From assembly GCA_002897115.2 (NCBI GenBank), contig BCIH01000021.1:7902-71901 (forward strand): DNA of 64,000 bases, read 5' to 3'. Origin of the DNA: Prototheca cutis. Its lineage: Eukaryota > Chlorophyta > Trebouxiophyceae > Chlorellales > Chlorellaceae. The notes beneath the pieces were generated by a model. That model was given only the letters and a program-made list of their open reading frames with translations, had not been told where the DNA came from and did not search any database. A program made the translations under genes and the position numbers. This document shows, piece after piece, positions 33,221 to 45,504 of this stretch (position 1 is its first letter; every line of letters starts with the position of its first letter).

Positions 33221-35554
33221 TCAGCCCAGGCCCGCCATCATGGGCCCCTGCCGGTCCCGCTCCCACGCGTCCTGGCCGGCAGCCACGCGCATGGCTTCTT
33301 CCGCCTCCGGGTCCACATGCCAGCCTGTGATGACAAAGGGGTGTGGGGTTTGAGCATGCAGGGCGAGAATTGATCCGAGGACCAGGGTGACGACACACGA
33401 GGTCCGCGGCCGATCACCACCTACATCCTGCGACCCATGCCATGTCGAACGCAGTGCAGCCCCCTTCACAACTCCGACAGCGATACCAGGGAGCAGCGAG
33501 GTGAAAAAGCTGACCAGCAGCGCCAGGAATTCCTGCACAAAGCCCACGTCACGCGGCCGCAGCTGCTCTTGCTGCTGTGGGCCCGGGCCGCGCGGCGGTG
33601 GGGCACCTGCACCAACGGGGTCTTCCCTCGCTGGGTCCTGCTCCGGCACTGCCGGGGCCTGTTCTGGCGCCGCTGCCGGGNCCCCCGCCTGTGCCCCCAC
33701 TGCTTCCGCCGCCTGGATTGCCCCTGCATTTGCAGCCGCTTGCCGCGCCCCACGGCCGCGCGAGCGCGTGAGGTCTGCCAGCACGCGCCGCACGGGCTCC
33801 ACGGTGGTCAGCCACAGCCCGATGCCAAGCATCACCAGGGCCAGGAAACGCCGCGGCGGGCAGTGCTGGTACACGACGCCCAGGAGGATGGCCAGCTGCA
33901 GCAGCGTCCGCACGTTGAGCGCAACGCCCCGGGCATGCGCCCAGCGACGCAGGCGCTGCCAGGGCGACTCGTCCACCGGGACCCATGCCGCCGCCGCTCC
34001 ACCGCCGCCGGCAGCTTGCTGGCGCTGTGCTAGGCGCTCCAGCGTGTGCAGCAGTGCACGGCCCTCAGGTGGCAAGTCGCGGCGAGCCTCGCGCTCGCGC
34101 AGGAGCGCCAGAAGCTGTGCCACTTGCGCGGGGTCGCCGTGCAGGTGCACGTTCATGCCGCCTGGGCCTGCACCTGTTGTGGGCATGTCGTTGCGGATCA
34201 TCAGGAGAGTCAGAAACAGGCGGGGCCTCGCGCCCATGGCCCTGTCAGTGCCCTTGTCAAGGCACCATACCGTCCCCTCATCTCCATGCACACACAGAGA
34301 CACAAAGAACGACCAAGAAAGGTTGCAAGTTTTATTCTGCACCTTCGGCAGGTGCCTGCCCCCCCCGGTGTCGAAGCACGCGGAGCTGAAAATGGCCTTG
34401 CTGCTGCTGCCGACCAGGCGGCGGGGCAGGGGGCATTGCCGGGCCCGGGCCCGGGTGCTGTCGCAGCCACTGCCCACCCGGCGGGCCACCGGGAAAGGGA
34501 AAAGGCAACGGCGGCATTGGCATCGGCATCTGTGCCCCGGCCGGCGGGTGCAGGCCGACAGGGAAGCTGATGTTAATGGGCATGCGCAGCGCGTTGCGTC
34601 CCGGGTCGAGCGGTGCGCCCGTGAGCGCCGCCAGGGCTGCCACGTACGCCGCAGACATAGCGGCCGTGGTCGTCGCTGAGATGTGGACGGGCACCAGGCC
34701 CACCAGCGTCGGGATAACGTCCGGCGGTGCAGGCGGGCCGGCTCCCAGGGGCGCGGGACCCTCCGGAGCCGTGCTGCTTGTAGGCACCCCTGTGCCACCG
34801 TGCCGCTGTACCGTGGATCCAGGCACACGATCTGCTGGCCCCCTCACCGCAGGAACACCACGGCCACCAGGCGTGCCGGTCGCCACACCCGCGGTGCCAG
34901 CGGCCCGGGCAGCCGCAAGCCGTGCCTCGGCTGCCGCTCCAGGTCCCGGTCCCCCAGCCGGACGAGTGCCAGCTGTGGGTCCACTGTCGCCAGCGCTGGT
35001 TGTCGCGCCAGCTCTCGCCGCTGGCGGGGGCGGTGCCCGCACCACGACGTGCAGACTGTGTGGCGCCCCTGGTTCCAACTCCTGTAGCATCATCATGGGC
35101 AAGCAGGCAGCGGAAAAGCTCGAGTAGGAGTTTGCACTCATGCCGTGCCGCTGTCCCAGATCCAATTGCATGGCTCTATAAAGCATGCTGCACGAAGGTC
35201 GCCACCCCAGCAGTCTGCATAACCCCAGCCCCAGTTACCGTGTTCAGGAACGACATCAACCGCTCACGGCGGTCCTTGAGCACCTTTCCAGCGTATATGA
35301 GCTGTCATGGGGGATCCAAGGAGGCCGTTCATGAGCGCAGACGGCCTTGGGGCCACCTTACATGCCTATTCATGCCCCGGCCCCCCGGCCCCTCCACCCA
35401 CCACGAGCTGGTGGTCTGCAGGTTCGCCTGGCAGCAGGGAACGCAGCTCCCTGACCACATCTTCCACTGTACCGTCGCGGGGCACGGACACTTTCAGATC
35501 ATTGGTGATGGAGGGATTCTTGACCGCAAACGTCACGCTCCCCTCCTCAGTCAT
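33221..35554 (-). CDS. HERP-like membrane protein with ubiquitin-like domain
   Basis: HERPUD proteins sit in the ER membrane and help assemble ER-associated degradation complexes. Exons are about 35405-35554, 35239-35301, 34415-35081, 33487-34173 and 33221-33324. The ubiquitin-like domain spans residues 1-75: VTFAVKNPSITNDLKVSVPR, then QLIYAGKVLKDR, then PHSLHVVVRAP, as in HERP. A long Pro/Ala/Gly linker (about residues 85-290) follows. The C-terminal half has a charged helix (LLALLREREARRD) and two hydrophobic segments (LLQLAILLGVVY and FLALVMLGIGLWLTTV) placed as in HERP. The end is acidic (DPEAEEAM). The start ATG at 35554 is the first with the domain intact. The exon 1 donor could be 3 bases further on. 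Identity as an orthologue is an inference from architecture. Confidence 0.8.
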
Positions 35555-35998
35555 GACTGCCAAACGGGCAGTCCCACGAGTCCGGAGCCCACAACGCGAG
35601 GATGTGATCAATGAAAATGCCTGTCAGATATTGGTCGAAATGTCTGCAGTGATTGGATCCATAGCAGGGCCCGCCGAGGGCATCTGCTCGTCTATGGCCA
35701 ATCAAGGCCCAATGAGATCGTCAGCTCGGCGCGGATCTGGACACCGGGGGTCAGGGGACCTGGAATTGGGATCATTTTGGCACTGTCCATCCACCCACTT
35801 GCCCCCTCCCTCACATCGCCAAAAGCCTAGAACGCATTCCACCGAAAGGGGCGGTGTGCAATGCGTGATCACTGAGATCGAGCCTGTGCCTGGGCGGAAC
35901 GGGGCGCCTCGCCGCGAACGGCACTGCTGCTCGGCCAGGCTCCTGCTGCAGCCGAACGCCGAGTGTATACCGCATAGCGTAGTGGTTTAGGCGCAACC
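35555..35998. promoter_or_regulatory. Divergent promoter region HERP-like / SLY1
   Basis: The region separates two start codons by 444 bases. No clear TATA element or repeat is present. Confidence 0.4.
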
Positions 35999-38730
35999 AT
36001 GGCGCTCAATATACGGCACAAGCAGCAAGGTGGGTGGTCGCGGGGGTACCCCGGCATGGGCTGGTACCGGAACTCTCCAGCCCGGTGGGCATGCATACAC
36101 ATGCTGACCGCCCCTTGTGCTTCTCTGTGCAGAGGCTGTGGTGCGCATGCTGCACCTGAATGCGCCCACCCAGTCGGCCGCCCAGCGAGGGGAGGACGTC
36201 TACAAGGTCCTCATCCTGGATGCCGCCACCCAGGTGCGCGTGCGTGTGGGGCGCAGGAAGTCAGTCTCCCACGCCCGGCATAACCACCAATCCTCTGGTA
36301 TCAAGTGAACTCATGATCCCGCCCCCCAAAAAGCACAATTCACACAGGAGGTGCTGGCGCCACTCCTGCGTGTCAAGGATTTGCGGCGCCACGGCGTGAC
36401 GTTGCACATGCCGCTGGACTCGGCGCGACAGCCCATTCCTGATGTCCCTGCAGTGTACTTTGTGGCCCCTGGCCCCGCAGCTACAGCGCGCATCTCGGCC
36501 GACCTGGCCGCGGGCCTGTACAGCAGTTTCTACTTGAACTTTGCGACGCAGCTGCCACGACGGGAACTGGAATCGCTGGCCGGCGCCGCGGCGGCCGCGG
36601 GTGCGGGGCCCCGCGTGTCTCGGGTGATGGACCAGCACCTGCTGTACACCGCACTGGAGGCAGGCCTGTTCAGCTTGGGCCTGCCACGGAGCTACGTCGA
36701 GCTCAGCGATCCGGGCGTCGACGAGGCCGGCATCGCCGCAGCTGTTGCCCCTATCGTCGACCGTCTCTTCTGCGTCCTGGCGTCTAGCGGCACCGTGCCC
36801 ATTATCCGATGCCCCAAGGTGAGGTGGTTGGCTCACTCATTTATCCATTGGGTGTGGGGTGAGGGGTGGGGCTGGGTGGTTGGCTACTCCCCGTCCCCAC
36901 CAACCAATGACACCACTGGTGGTCCAAGCCACAAGATGAACCCGGCCATTGACCTCCCTCTCCCCTCCCCAGGGGGGCGCGGCAGAGCACATTGCCAATC
37001 TGCTGGCGGCCAGGGTTCGGGAGGCGCTGGGCCAGCGGGACGGTCCCTTTGGTGCGGCCGCGGCGGGCGGCGGCGGCCTGGCGGCATCGCTGCACCGGCC
37101 TCTTCTGGCTCTCTTTGACCGGAACTTTGAGTTGAGCGTGATGCTGCAGCACCCCTGGACCTACAAGCCGCTCGTGCACGATGTGCTGACCCTGCGCCTG
37201 AACAAGGTCACCCTGACCGACGGCGACGGCTCTGCATCTTCTTCTTCGGGACCTGCTACGGCGATTGCAAAACCCGGCACAAGTGGAAACACCCGGACGT
37301 ATGACGTGGACGATGCCGACTTTTTCTGGTCGACACACGGCCGTGAGCAGTTTCCCAAGATTGCGGAGCAGGTGGAGGTGGAGCTGGCGCGGTACCGCAC
37401 CGCCGTCGACGAACTGAACAGGGCCGCGGGGTCTAACGTCGTGGACCCTGCCGCTGCCGACCCAACCGAGCTGATGGGTGCCAACACCAAGGGACTCATG
37501 TCTGCGCTGTCATCCTTACCAGGTGTGACTGATCGCGACCGTGGTGGTGCTTTGGTGCGGGCACAGGATTTAGTGCTGTTTCGGAACCATTAGCAGAGTA
37601 TGAGAGGCAGGTGGGTTCACAGCGCGCGCGCACACACACGCACACGCACGCACACACACACACACGAAACACACACAAAACACACACGAAACACAAACAA
37701 ACACAAAACAAACACACGCCCTTGCCTGCAGAGTTGACGGAGCGCAAGCGGTCAATCGACAAGCACACAAACATCGCGACAGAGTTGTTGGGTGCGATCA
37801 AGTCTCGGGCGCTGGACCGTTTCCACGCGACTGAGGAGGACCTGGTGGCGGGCAAGGCTGGCATTGATGGCGTGTTGAGACTGGTCCAGGGCCAGGCCGG
37901 GACGTCCGCGGACAAGCTGCGCTTGGCGCTGGTCTGGCTGCTGGTCGCTCCCACCCCCCCTCCCGAGGCCGAGTGCGAGCGCGTGGAAGCGGCACTGACG
38001 GCTGCGGGGGCCGACGCCCGCGCCTGGGCCTACGTCCGCCGCATGCGCCGACTCAACCTCACGGGCCGCACTGGTACTGCGGGTGGTGGCACTACGGCTG
38101 GCCTGCCCAGCGTGCCCAGCGCGACGGGGCTCGACGGCCGGGCGCTGGCCGGAGCGGCGCAAGCCCAGCTTACCAGTTTCCTGGGAAGTTCCTTTGGCCA
38201 GGGACTGTCCTCGCTCACCAAGGGCGTCAAGAATCTGCTCGCGGGTGAACAGCAAGCCGCCGTCACCGTTGCAGTCGAGATGCTCATGGAAGGAAAGCAA
38301 GGGCCCGAAACCGATGCCTACGCCTACTTTGATCCCAAGGTTTGCTGGTCTTGGGTGTCAGTGGGGTGGGTACGTATTGGGGTGGCAGCCAAGGCATGCG
38401 ACCTAGTCAACCATGTCTGTCACCCCCCCCCCCCCCCCACCCCCTCCCCCCACAAATGAATATATTAACAAGCCTTGTATTTTGCGGAACCCCCTTTCTT
38501 TTCATGTGCAGGCGCCGGTGGGGTCTGGCCCACGGCCCACGGGGCCAGTCCGGCAGGCCATCGTGTTCATGGTGGGCGGCGGAAACTACCTGGAAGCTGA
38601 GTCGCTGCAGTGCTGGGCCAGCAGGGCACAGCCCGCACCCAAGCACGTGGTGTATGGCGCCACCGAGCTCCTGGCGCCAGAGCAGATGCTGGACCAGCTG
38701 TCGGAGCTTGCAGCTCTGGGAGGGCTGTGA
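35999..38730 (+). CDS. SLY1: SLY1, Sec1/Munc18 protein of ER-Golgi fusion
   Basis: SLY1 binds the SNARE Sed5/syntaxin-5 and supports membrane fusion between ER and Golgi. Six exons (35999-36029, 36133-36233, 36348-36818, 36973-37522, 37732-38339, 38512-38730) join to 659 residues. The N terminus is MALNIRHKQQEAVVRMLHLN, then VYKVLILDAATQEVLAPLLR. The segment RQPIPDVPAVYFVAP is diagnostic of SLY1 within the Sec1 family. Middle parts include VPIIRCPKGGAAEHIANLL and NFELSVMLQHPWTYKPLVHD, and DFFWSTHG closes domain 2. The end has the conserved VFMVGGGNYLEAESL. Intron 4 holds CA repeats (37625-37715) and intron 5 a C tract (38425-38438). Confidence 0.95.
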
Positions 38731-39043
38731 GACAGCAGTACTGTTGCCACACTGTGCTGTCACCCCTAGGACGCGTGCTGTCATCCACAGAGATGATGCC
38801 GTTTTGGATATGAGAACAGGCATGAGGGCAGAATGGGACGGTCGCTTGCTCGCAGGCTCGGAGGGGACAACCAAAGCGAGGGCATCGCTGTTAGGGTGTG
38901 TTATACCAGATCTGCAGCATTCCTGGGGCCCTACTGATTTCACATCTACTGCCTTTGCGTCAGCATGACCAGTCAGGCAGACTGGTTTGTTTGGACACCA
39001 TGCACACAAATAAAGAGTGTGGCCAAAACGTTCACCATGACTT
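38731..39043. other. Convergent 3' flanks of SLY1 and the coiled-coil gene
   Basis: About 310 bases between two stop codons with nothing recognisable. Confidence 0.45.
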
Positions 39044-42000
39044 TCAATAAAGGGGTCCTACGAGGTCCACGCCCCTGTCTGCCCACGCCTCCACAATCCC
39101 ACGCCGGCCGGGAGCAGGCTGCCCGTCGACCCGGTCGACCAAAGCTGAGGCAAGACGATCCAGCGCGCCTGGTGAACTGTTTTTTCTCAGCTCCACCAGG
39201 CGCTCCAGCTGGGCGTTCGACAGCCGAAGCTGCAGCCGCTCCGAGGCTCTGCCCGCGGCCAGCAGCGCCGAGTTCCTGTGGCCAAGCTGGACCGCATACC
39301 TTCAAGGGTTTTAGGCACGACAGGGGTTGGTAAAGCGCTGGACTCTAGACATCGTCATAGAAAATGCCTTTTGGGGTGCTGGACCACGATGCACGCAAGC
39401 ACATTAAAGCCAAGTCACAGAACATTCGATGGAGCATGGCATGCTCAAGTGCGCATCATTCTCCCGTCATGTCCCACACCCCAAGCAATAAGCCCCAACT
39501 TTAGCACACCTCTGCTGGACGCCCTCGAGCAGCACCACAGCGGAGAGGGCATCGCCAGCATCGGCGTACATCTCGGCGACGTCGATCGCGATGCGCACGA
39601 CAATCCCAGCCACGCCCATGGCGTCTGCACGCCAGTCGCGGCACCCTGCCAGGATGCCAGCTAGTGCAAGGAACTCTGGCAGGCAGCACGGGTGCCGCGG
39701 CGACCCGGCCAGCTCCTGCTTCAACCCCACGGCGTGCTCCGCCACTCGCCTCGCGCGGCCCACCTGCGCCACATCACTGGAGGCTGCCAGTTTCCCGGCG
39801 AGCGTGCGCAGTGCCCACAGCCGCTGCGCGGGCGGCGCGGCCGTCGTCAGCGCCTCTGCATCCGGGCCCTCAGTCCAATCCCAGAGCAGGCGCTCTGCGG
39901 CGGCCTCCTCGTGCGCTTCGAGCGCGCGCGCCCTTTCCTCCCGAATTGCCTCCGATACATTGGCTTGGGCGATGGCGTGGAGTGTGGAGACCAAGGGATG
40001 ATTGTCGGATAGGCACGCAGCGAGAGTGGGCGCGACCACGGTCAGCGAATCTGGCGGGCAGACACTCCCCTTTTCGTGCAGCAGCCAATCGACCGGGTCT
40101 GGTATCCCCGATGTGCCATCTGGAGCACCACCGCACACCCGCAGCACCCACAGCGCCAATGCCACAAATTCCGCGACGGCAGCGACAGTTGCCGGCGGCG
40201 CCGGTGGCTTGGCGTCGTCGGGTGCCGACAGGGCTTTCACCGCCGACTCCATGTCGGTCATGGATCCTTCTAAATTCAGTGCCTCGTGCGCTGCGGTGAG
40301 TAGTGTTGGCCCGTCACCTGCCTCGCACGCTGCCAAAGCCCGTGCCAGCGGGTACTCGGCTCGAGCCACCGAATCCATGTCTGGCGGGAATGCTCTCACA
40401 AAAGCGCCCGCTTGGAATAACCAAGTCTTCTCTGGCGCACCACCATCGGGAGTATCGTCTGGTGGACCACTCCGCATGGCGGTGGTCCTCGCACAGATCC
40501 AGCGTGTGACCTTGGAGGCTGCGGCGGCGGCGCCACGGAACGCCAGCAGCGCCACCCAGTGCTGGGCATCGTCCCTGGTCAGCCCGCCAGGGTCATCTGC
40601 CCGCATTGAAGTCACCACCGCGCGGGCTGCATCCCGGCACGTCTGTGCCAGGAACGCTGGCACCATGCCAGGGTCATCAGCGTCCAGCCTCTCGGGGATG
40701 TCCAGGACAGCCGATGTAGTCACGTGCCCTCCGTGCTCAGGGATCCCACAGTCGCACTGCAGCCGTAGGACGGCCGGCTCCGGCGCCATGGGTTGTTGAG
40801 TCGTCGCACCCTGCAGTGCAGGCGAAGGGCGGATACATGTGAGGGGTGGGGAGGGGGCAGGGGTCGTTGGAGTGGTCAGTACATCCTGTGCCCTGTCCAT
40901 CAAGAAGAGGGCGGCGGAAGAGCATTGTAGATCCCACCACGGTAAGTCCAAGCTTGCCTCAGGGGGTTGCGAGGCCATGACCTGTCCCTGCAGGTCCAGT
41001 GCGTACGTCTTGAGCGCAGACAGCATCATTACTTTCCGCGCCTGCTCGGAAGCTTCGGCTTCCCGCTGACGCTGCAGCGCCTCGACACGTCGACGCTCCG
41101 CAGCCAGCTTGGCCTCCCTGATTGACTCGGATGGGTGGCAACGGGCCTGCTTGTTTGGTGCCATGACAGGCAGATACTTTCACAGCACAGCAAGAGGTTC
41201 CGTCATTGTTCGCACAGCCGGTACTCTCATGCTCCTAGACCCATAACCACACCCATTCCTTGCCAAAACTGCAGCCCACACACCCAACAAACTGACCAAC
41301 AGCCCTCCAGTGTTTCGACGCCGTACCGCTTGCGCTGTGCAGCACGCTCTGCTGCTTCTGCGCGCTGCTTTCTTATGAGTTCGCGCTCCGCTGCCTGTCG
41401 TGCCTTCATCTCTGACTCCAGGCGAGCCTGCTTGGCCTCATATGCCTGCCGCGCTTTCTCCCTTTCCTCACGCGCGGCGGCGGCCGCCTCGGCAGCTTCT
41501 CGCGCGTAGGCTGCCTGCCGGGCCCGCTCGGCGGCGGCCTCACGTTCCGCGACCTGTGCTGCCTTGCTGATGCGCCGGGCATCCTGCTCTGCTTGTTGCC
41601 GTGCGGTGTCCTGTGATGGAGGGTCCCGTGCATGCCTAGGGAGGACCTCGTGCCAGAAACGGGCCGTGGCAGCCTGTGGTCGTAGAGTGGGGTTGGGGGG
41701 TGGATACCACCAGCTCGGATCATTGATTATCGCAACTCATATGGCATCCCACTGCCCATCGTTGATAATCTGCGGCCTTCCCACAACCCATGGTGCTCAA
41801 ACAAAGCCGATGAATATGCGACCGCAACTGCCCAAGGCCCCCCTTCAACCGACCGGCCAAACCGACCTTGACAGCCCAGCGGTCAGTGGCGGCATCGTCG
41901 TAGACGGCCCTCGAGATGTGCACCGATGCGATGACAGCAACGGCAATGCCCCAGGTGCCGACATCCATGACACTGGGAGGGGATGGACTGGCACCCACGC

Positions 42001-42073
42001 CAGGCCCTACGGTGGGGGCCGCCGCGGGAACACTCTCCACAGCCTGGTCCTGGGAAACTGGAGATACTTGCAT
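39044..42073 (-). CDS. Uncharacterised membrane-anchored coiled-coil protein
   Basis: Five exons (41867-42073, 41327-41610, 40883-41117, 39510-40810, 39044-39299) join in phase to 760 residues. I do not recognise the family. Residues 1-69 include one predicted membrane helix (GTWGIAVAVIASVHISRAVY). Residues 70-200 are an almost uninterrupted Ala/Glu/Arg/Gln coiled coil (examples AEREAAAERARQAAYAREAA and REAKLAAERRRVEALQRQRE). The remaining 550 residues are helical, Ala-rich, with CDCGIPEHGG near residue 255 and LLEGVQQRYAVQLGHRNSAL near the end. Phase agreement at every junction supports the model, though exon 1 could belong elsewhere. The layout suggests an organelle-membrane scaffold; this is inference only. 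Confidence 0.65.
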
Positions 42074-42566
42074 GCCATCTTGCTCAGCGTAGATCCTTGT
42101 TGCTCGCGCATGGCTAGGTCTCCAGGCGGTCAGGTGGGTGCTGCTGTGGGGAAGTCGAGCTCTCGGGCAATGGGCCATCTGGCCATGGGCACCTGGGCCC
42201 AAGGCCCGAGCCCGCTCGACCGGTTTCATTGCCAGCCTTCCCAAGCATCCTCTAGCAATATGCCGTCCGCAAAATCATTTTATATATGCAACGAAAGAAA
42301 GGGTCGTGGTTTGCACTGCGTACTGCTCGTTTCATCAGGGGACCATTGCTGCGGAACCAAGGCTGGCCAACAGGTCCCGAGAGATCGCTCCAATAGCAGA
42401 TGGCTCGGCTGACTGAAGACAAGCGCCCTTCCTGGGCTGCGGCGGTGGGGGNTTCTGCATGCATTCTGGGGCGTCTCTTTCGTTAAAGGAATACCGTCGA
42501 GGATCTGTGAGCACTGGGACGTGACAAGGCTCTGGTCTGGTTTGAAAGTGATCGGGGCCAGGGGCG
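42074..42566. promoter_or_regulatory. Divergent promoter region coiled-coil gene / YIF1
   Basis: Start codons lie 493 bases apart. TATATAT at 42281-42287 is a candidate TATA element; which gene it serves is unclear. Confidence 0.4.
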
Positions 42567-43932
42567 ATGGCCCAGCCATACCAACAGTATGGTGGACAGC
42601 CCGCCAACGCCTGGGTACCGACCTCGGTACCGCAACAGGTGCAGCCACAGCTGTTCGTCCCTCAGCAGGTGCGCGATGGGGACTCTGCTCGCAGAGCAAT
42701 GGAGGTCCACTGGGCGGCCCCCTCCAACCTGACCAGGCCATGGAAGCCCACCACGTTTTCCCACCAGGCCGTACACTCCCTCCCCCGATGCACAGGTACC
42801 ACAGCATCAACCGGCCCAAGCGCCTGCGCATGGATCCTTTGACCCCTTTAGGGAAGCCAGCCCCTTTCTGACTGGCATGGCCGGCGGCGTTCTCCGGCAG
42901 CAGGGGGAGTCTTATCTCCAACGAGGCCGGCAGTATGTGGTGCGTTGGGAGGCCACGCATGCGTGCAGGATGGAGGCGATCAATCGAGACGTGGTGATTG
43001 GCAGCGCCATGTGCCTGGACCGGCTCAACAACCTGTCTGGCGCTGCTCCTGTCCGTCCTCGCAGAGCAACATGGGCTTCTTGTCTGGTGGCATCATCCAC
43101 TACCTCTTCAACATCAATCCAAAATACGGTAAGGATTCTTTTTGTCGTTTCTGTGTGCACTTGTTTATTTCATTCGTGCTTGTGTGCGTGCACGGGAGAT
43201 CCACCACAGACCACTCCTCAGCTCCCATCTCAGGCCTCCCATCCTCGACGGCGCCTCCCCCGGTCCCCACACCCACCCCCCAATGCAGTGCAACGGAAAC
43301 TGTTGATGCTGACGGCTCCATATCTTCGGTCTTGGACATATGCACGGTCGCCCGAACACATTGCTGGGGGCCACAAGTATCTGCCTCCCTCGCAGGACGT
43401 CAACGCCCCTGATCTTTACATCCCGCTCATGGCGCTTTGGACGTACTGCATGCTGGTGGGCGTGGGGCTCCTGGCCCGCGGCGGTTTCCGCCCTGAAGCC
43501 GTTTATAACGCGGTGAGTTCTGCGCTGGGCGCCTGGGCCCTGCACGTGATGGTCCTCAAGGCCATGCTCTGGGCGCTGGGCGCGGGGGGTGGGGCCCCAA
43601 CGCTGGAACTCGCTGCGTATGCGGGGTACACCTACGTCGGCGCCTGCGCCACCCTGCTCGCGGGCATGGCCGGCAGCGGCACCGCCTACCACGTGGCATG
43701 GGTCTACACGTCTCTCACAGCGGCCGTGTTCCTGGTGCGCACCATGAAGCGCGTCATCCTCCAAGAATCCCGGGCGTACANCCCCGAATCCCGCCGGCAC
43801 AACTACGTCCTGCTGGGACTGGGCCTCGTCCAGTTTCCACTCATGGCCTGGATGGGGCGGCTCCCACGCATCACTGGTGGCCTCATTGGCACAGGCATCG
43901 CAGCCGCCAAGGGCCGAACAACCTTTTTTTGA
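42567..43932 (+). CDS. YIF1: YIF1-family protein of ER-Golgi transport
   Basis: YIF1 pairs with YIP1 in membranes of the early secretory pathway. Four exons (42567-42668, 42796-42939, 43065-43128, 43289-43932) join to 317 residues. The N terminus is a Gln/Pro-rich cytosolic stretch (MAQPYQQYGGQPANAW). The core has NMGFLSGGIIHYLFNINPKY, then VQRKLLMLTAPYLRSW. DVNAPDLYIPLMALWTYCML is the hallmark of the family. AYAGYTYVGACATLL follows, and about five hydrophobic segments occupy the C-terminal 200 residues. One N lies near 43781. Confidence 0.92.
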
Positions 43933-44256
43933 CGGCAGCGCTTTGCTGCAAAGTGCCCCCGTGACGCGGCTGCAGGGGACGCCAAACGTTACTCTCCCGG
44001 TTTGCCCTCTGTATACAGTGTGTACATGCCATGCGTCAGGCAAAAGGAGCAAACGGGCCGTCCTATTCCTGAGACACAGAGAATGAAATAGAGAATTGGC
44101 ACGAAAAGGGGGGGCCCTCCACGTCAGGCATGGTCTGCTAGCACTGAAGAGGGTCCCAAGCACAGGGGTACGTATGCCAAGGCACAAGCAAGATGGACGA
44201 CGAATCGTTCTCAACATTGTTGTGAAGCAAACAGTCCTGCTTGTCGGCACCGGCGT
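43933..44256. other. Convergent 3' flanks of YIF1 and AK6
   Basis: About 320 bases without any recognisable gene. Confidence 0.45.
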
Positions 44257-45071
<815 letters not shown>

Positions 45072-45504
45072 GCACGTTGGCTGTAGGGCGCTCCGACGCG
45101 CGCAGGGGTTGGAGCAGCCCCGAATGTGCGGGCTGAAAACGGCGGCTCGAGTCGAGGCCCAGACCTTCGAGGCTGGCAACGATGCTTTGCAATGCAGCTC
45201 TATACAACGCTCTTTTGTGCACAAAATTGTGGGCGTTGGTAATATGAAACTGCTCTCGCTGCGCGCGCACGCATGCACATGCATGCCGCTTTCCGCCGTC
45301 ATCGGCCTTGCTCCTTCCTCTTGCCGGACAGACCAACGAGCTGACCAATCTCTCTGCCACTGGTGGGTCCATGGAGCAGGCAACACGCTCCTGTCCTATT
45401 TCCAACAGATCAAAAGGAGTCTCTCGCCCGCTCACTATGCTTGGGCACTGGGGGCACGCGACGTGACAGCATAACGCAAAAATTCTTCCACTCGTAGTGC
45501 CAGC
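45072..45504. other. Spacer between AK6 and the IspG 3' end
   Basis: It should hold the AK6 promoter and the IspG 3' untranslated region. No motif is recognised. Confidence 0.4.

Noticed and set aside
37611..37735. CA-rich stretch considered as a CRISPR-like or tandem array
   Set aside because: It is a simple dinucleotide-type repeat within a SLY1 intron, without spacer-repeat structure.
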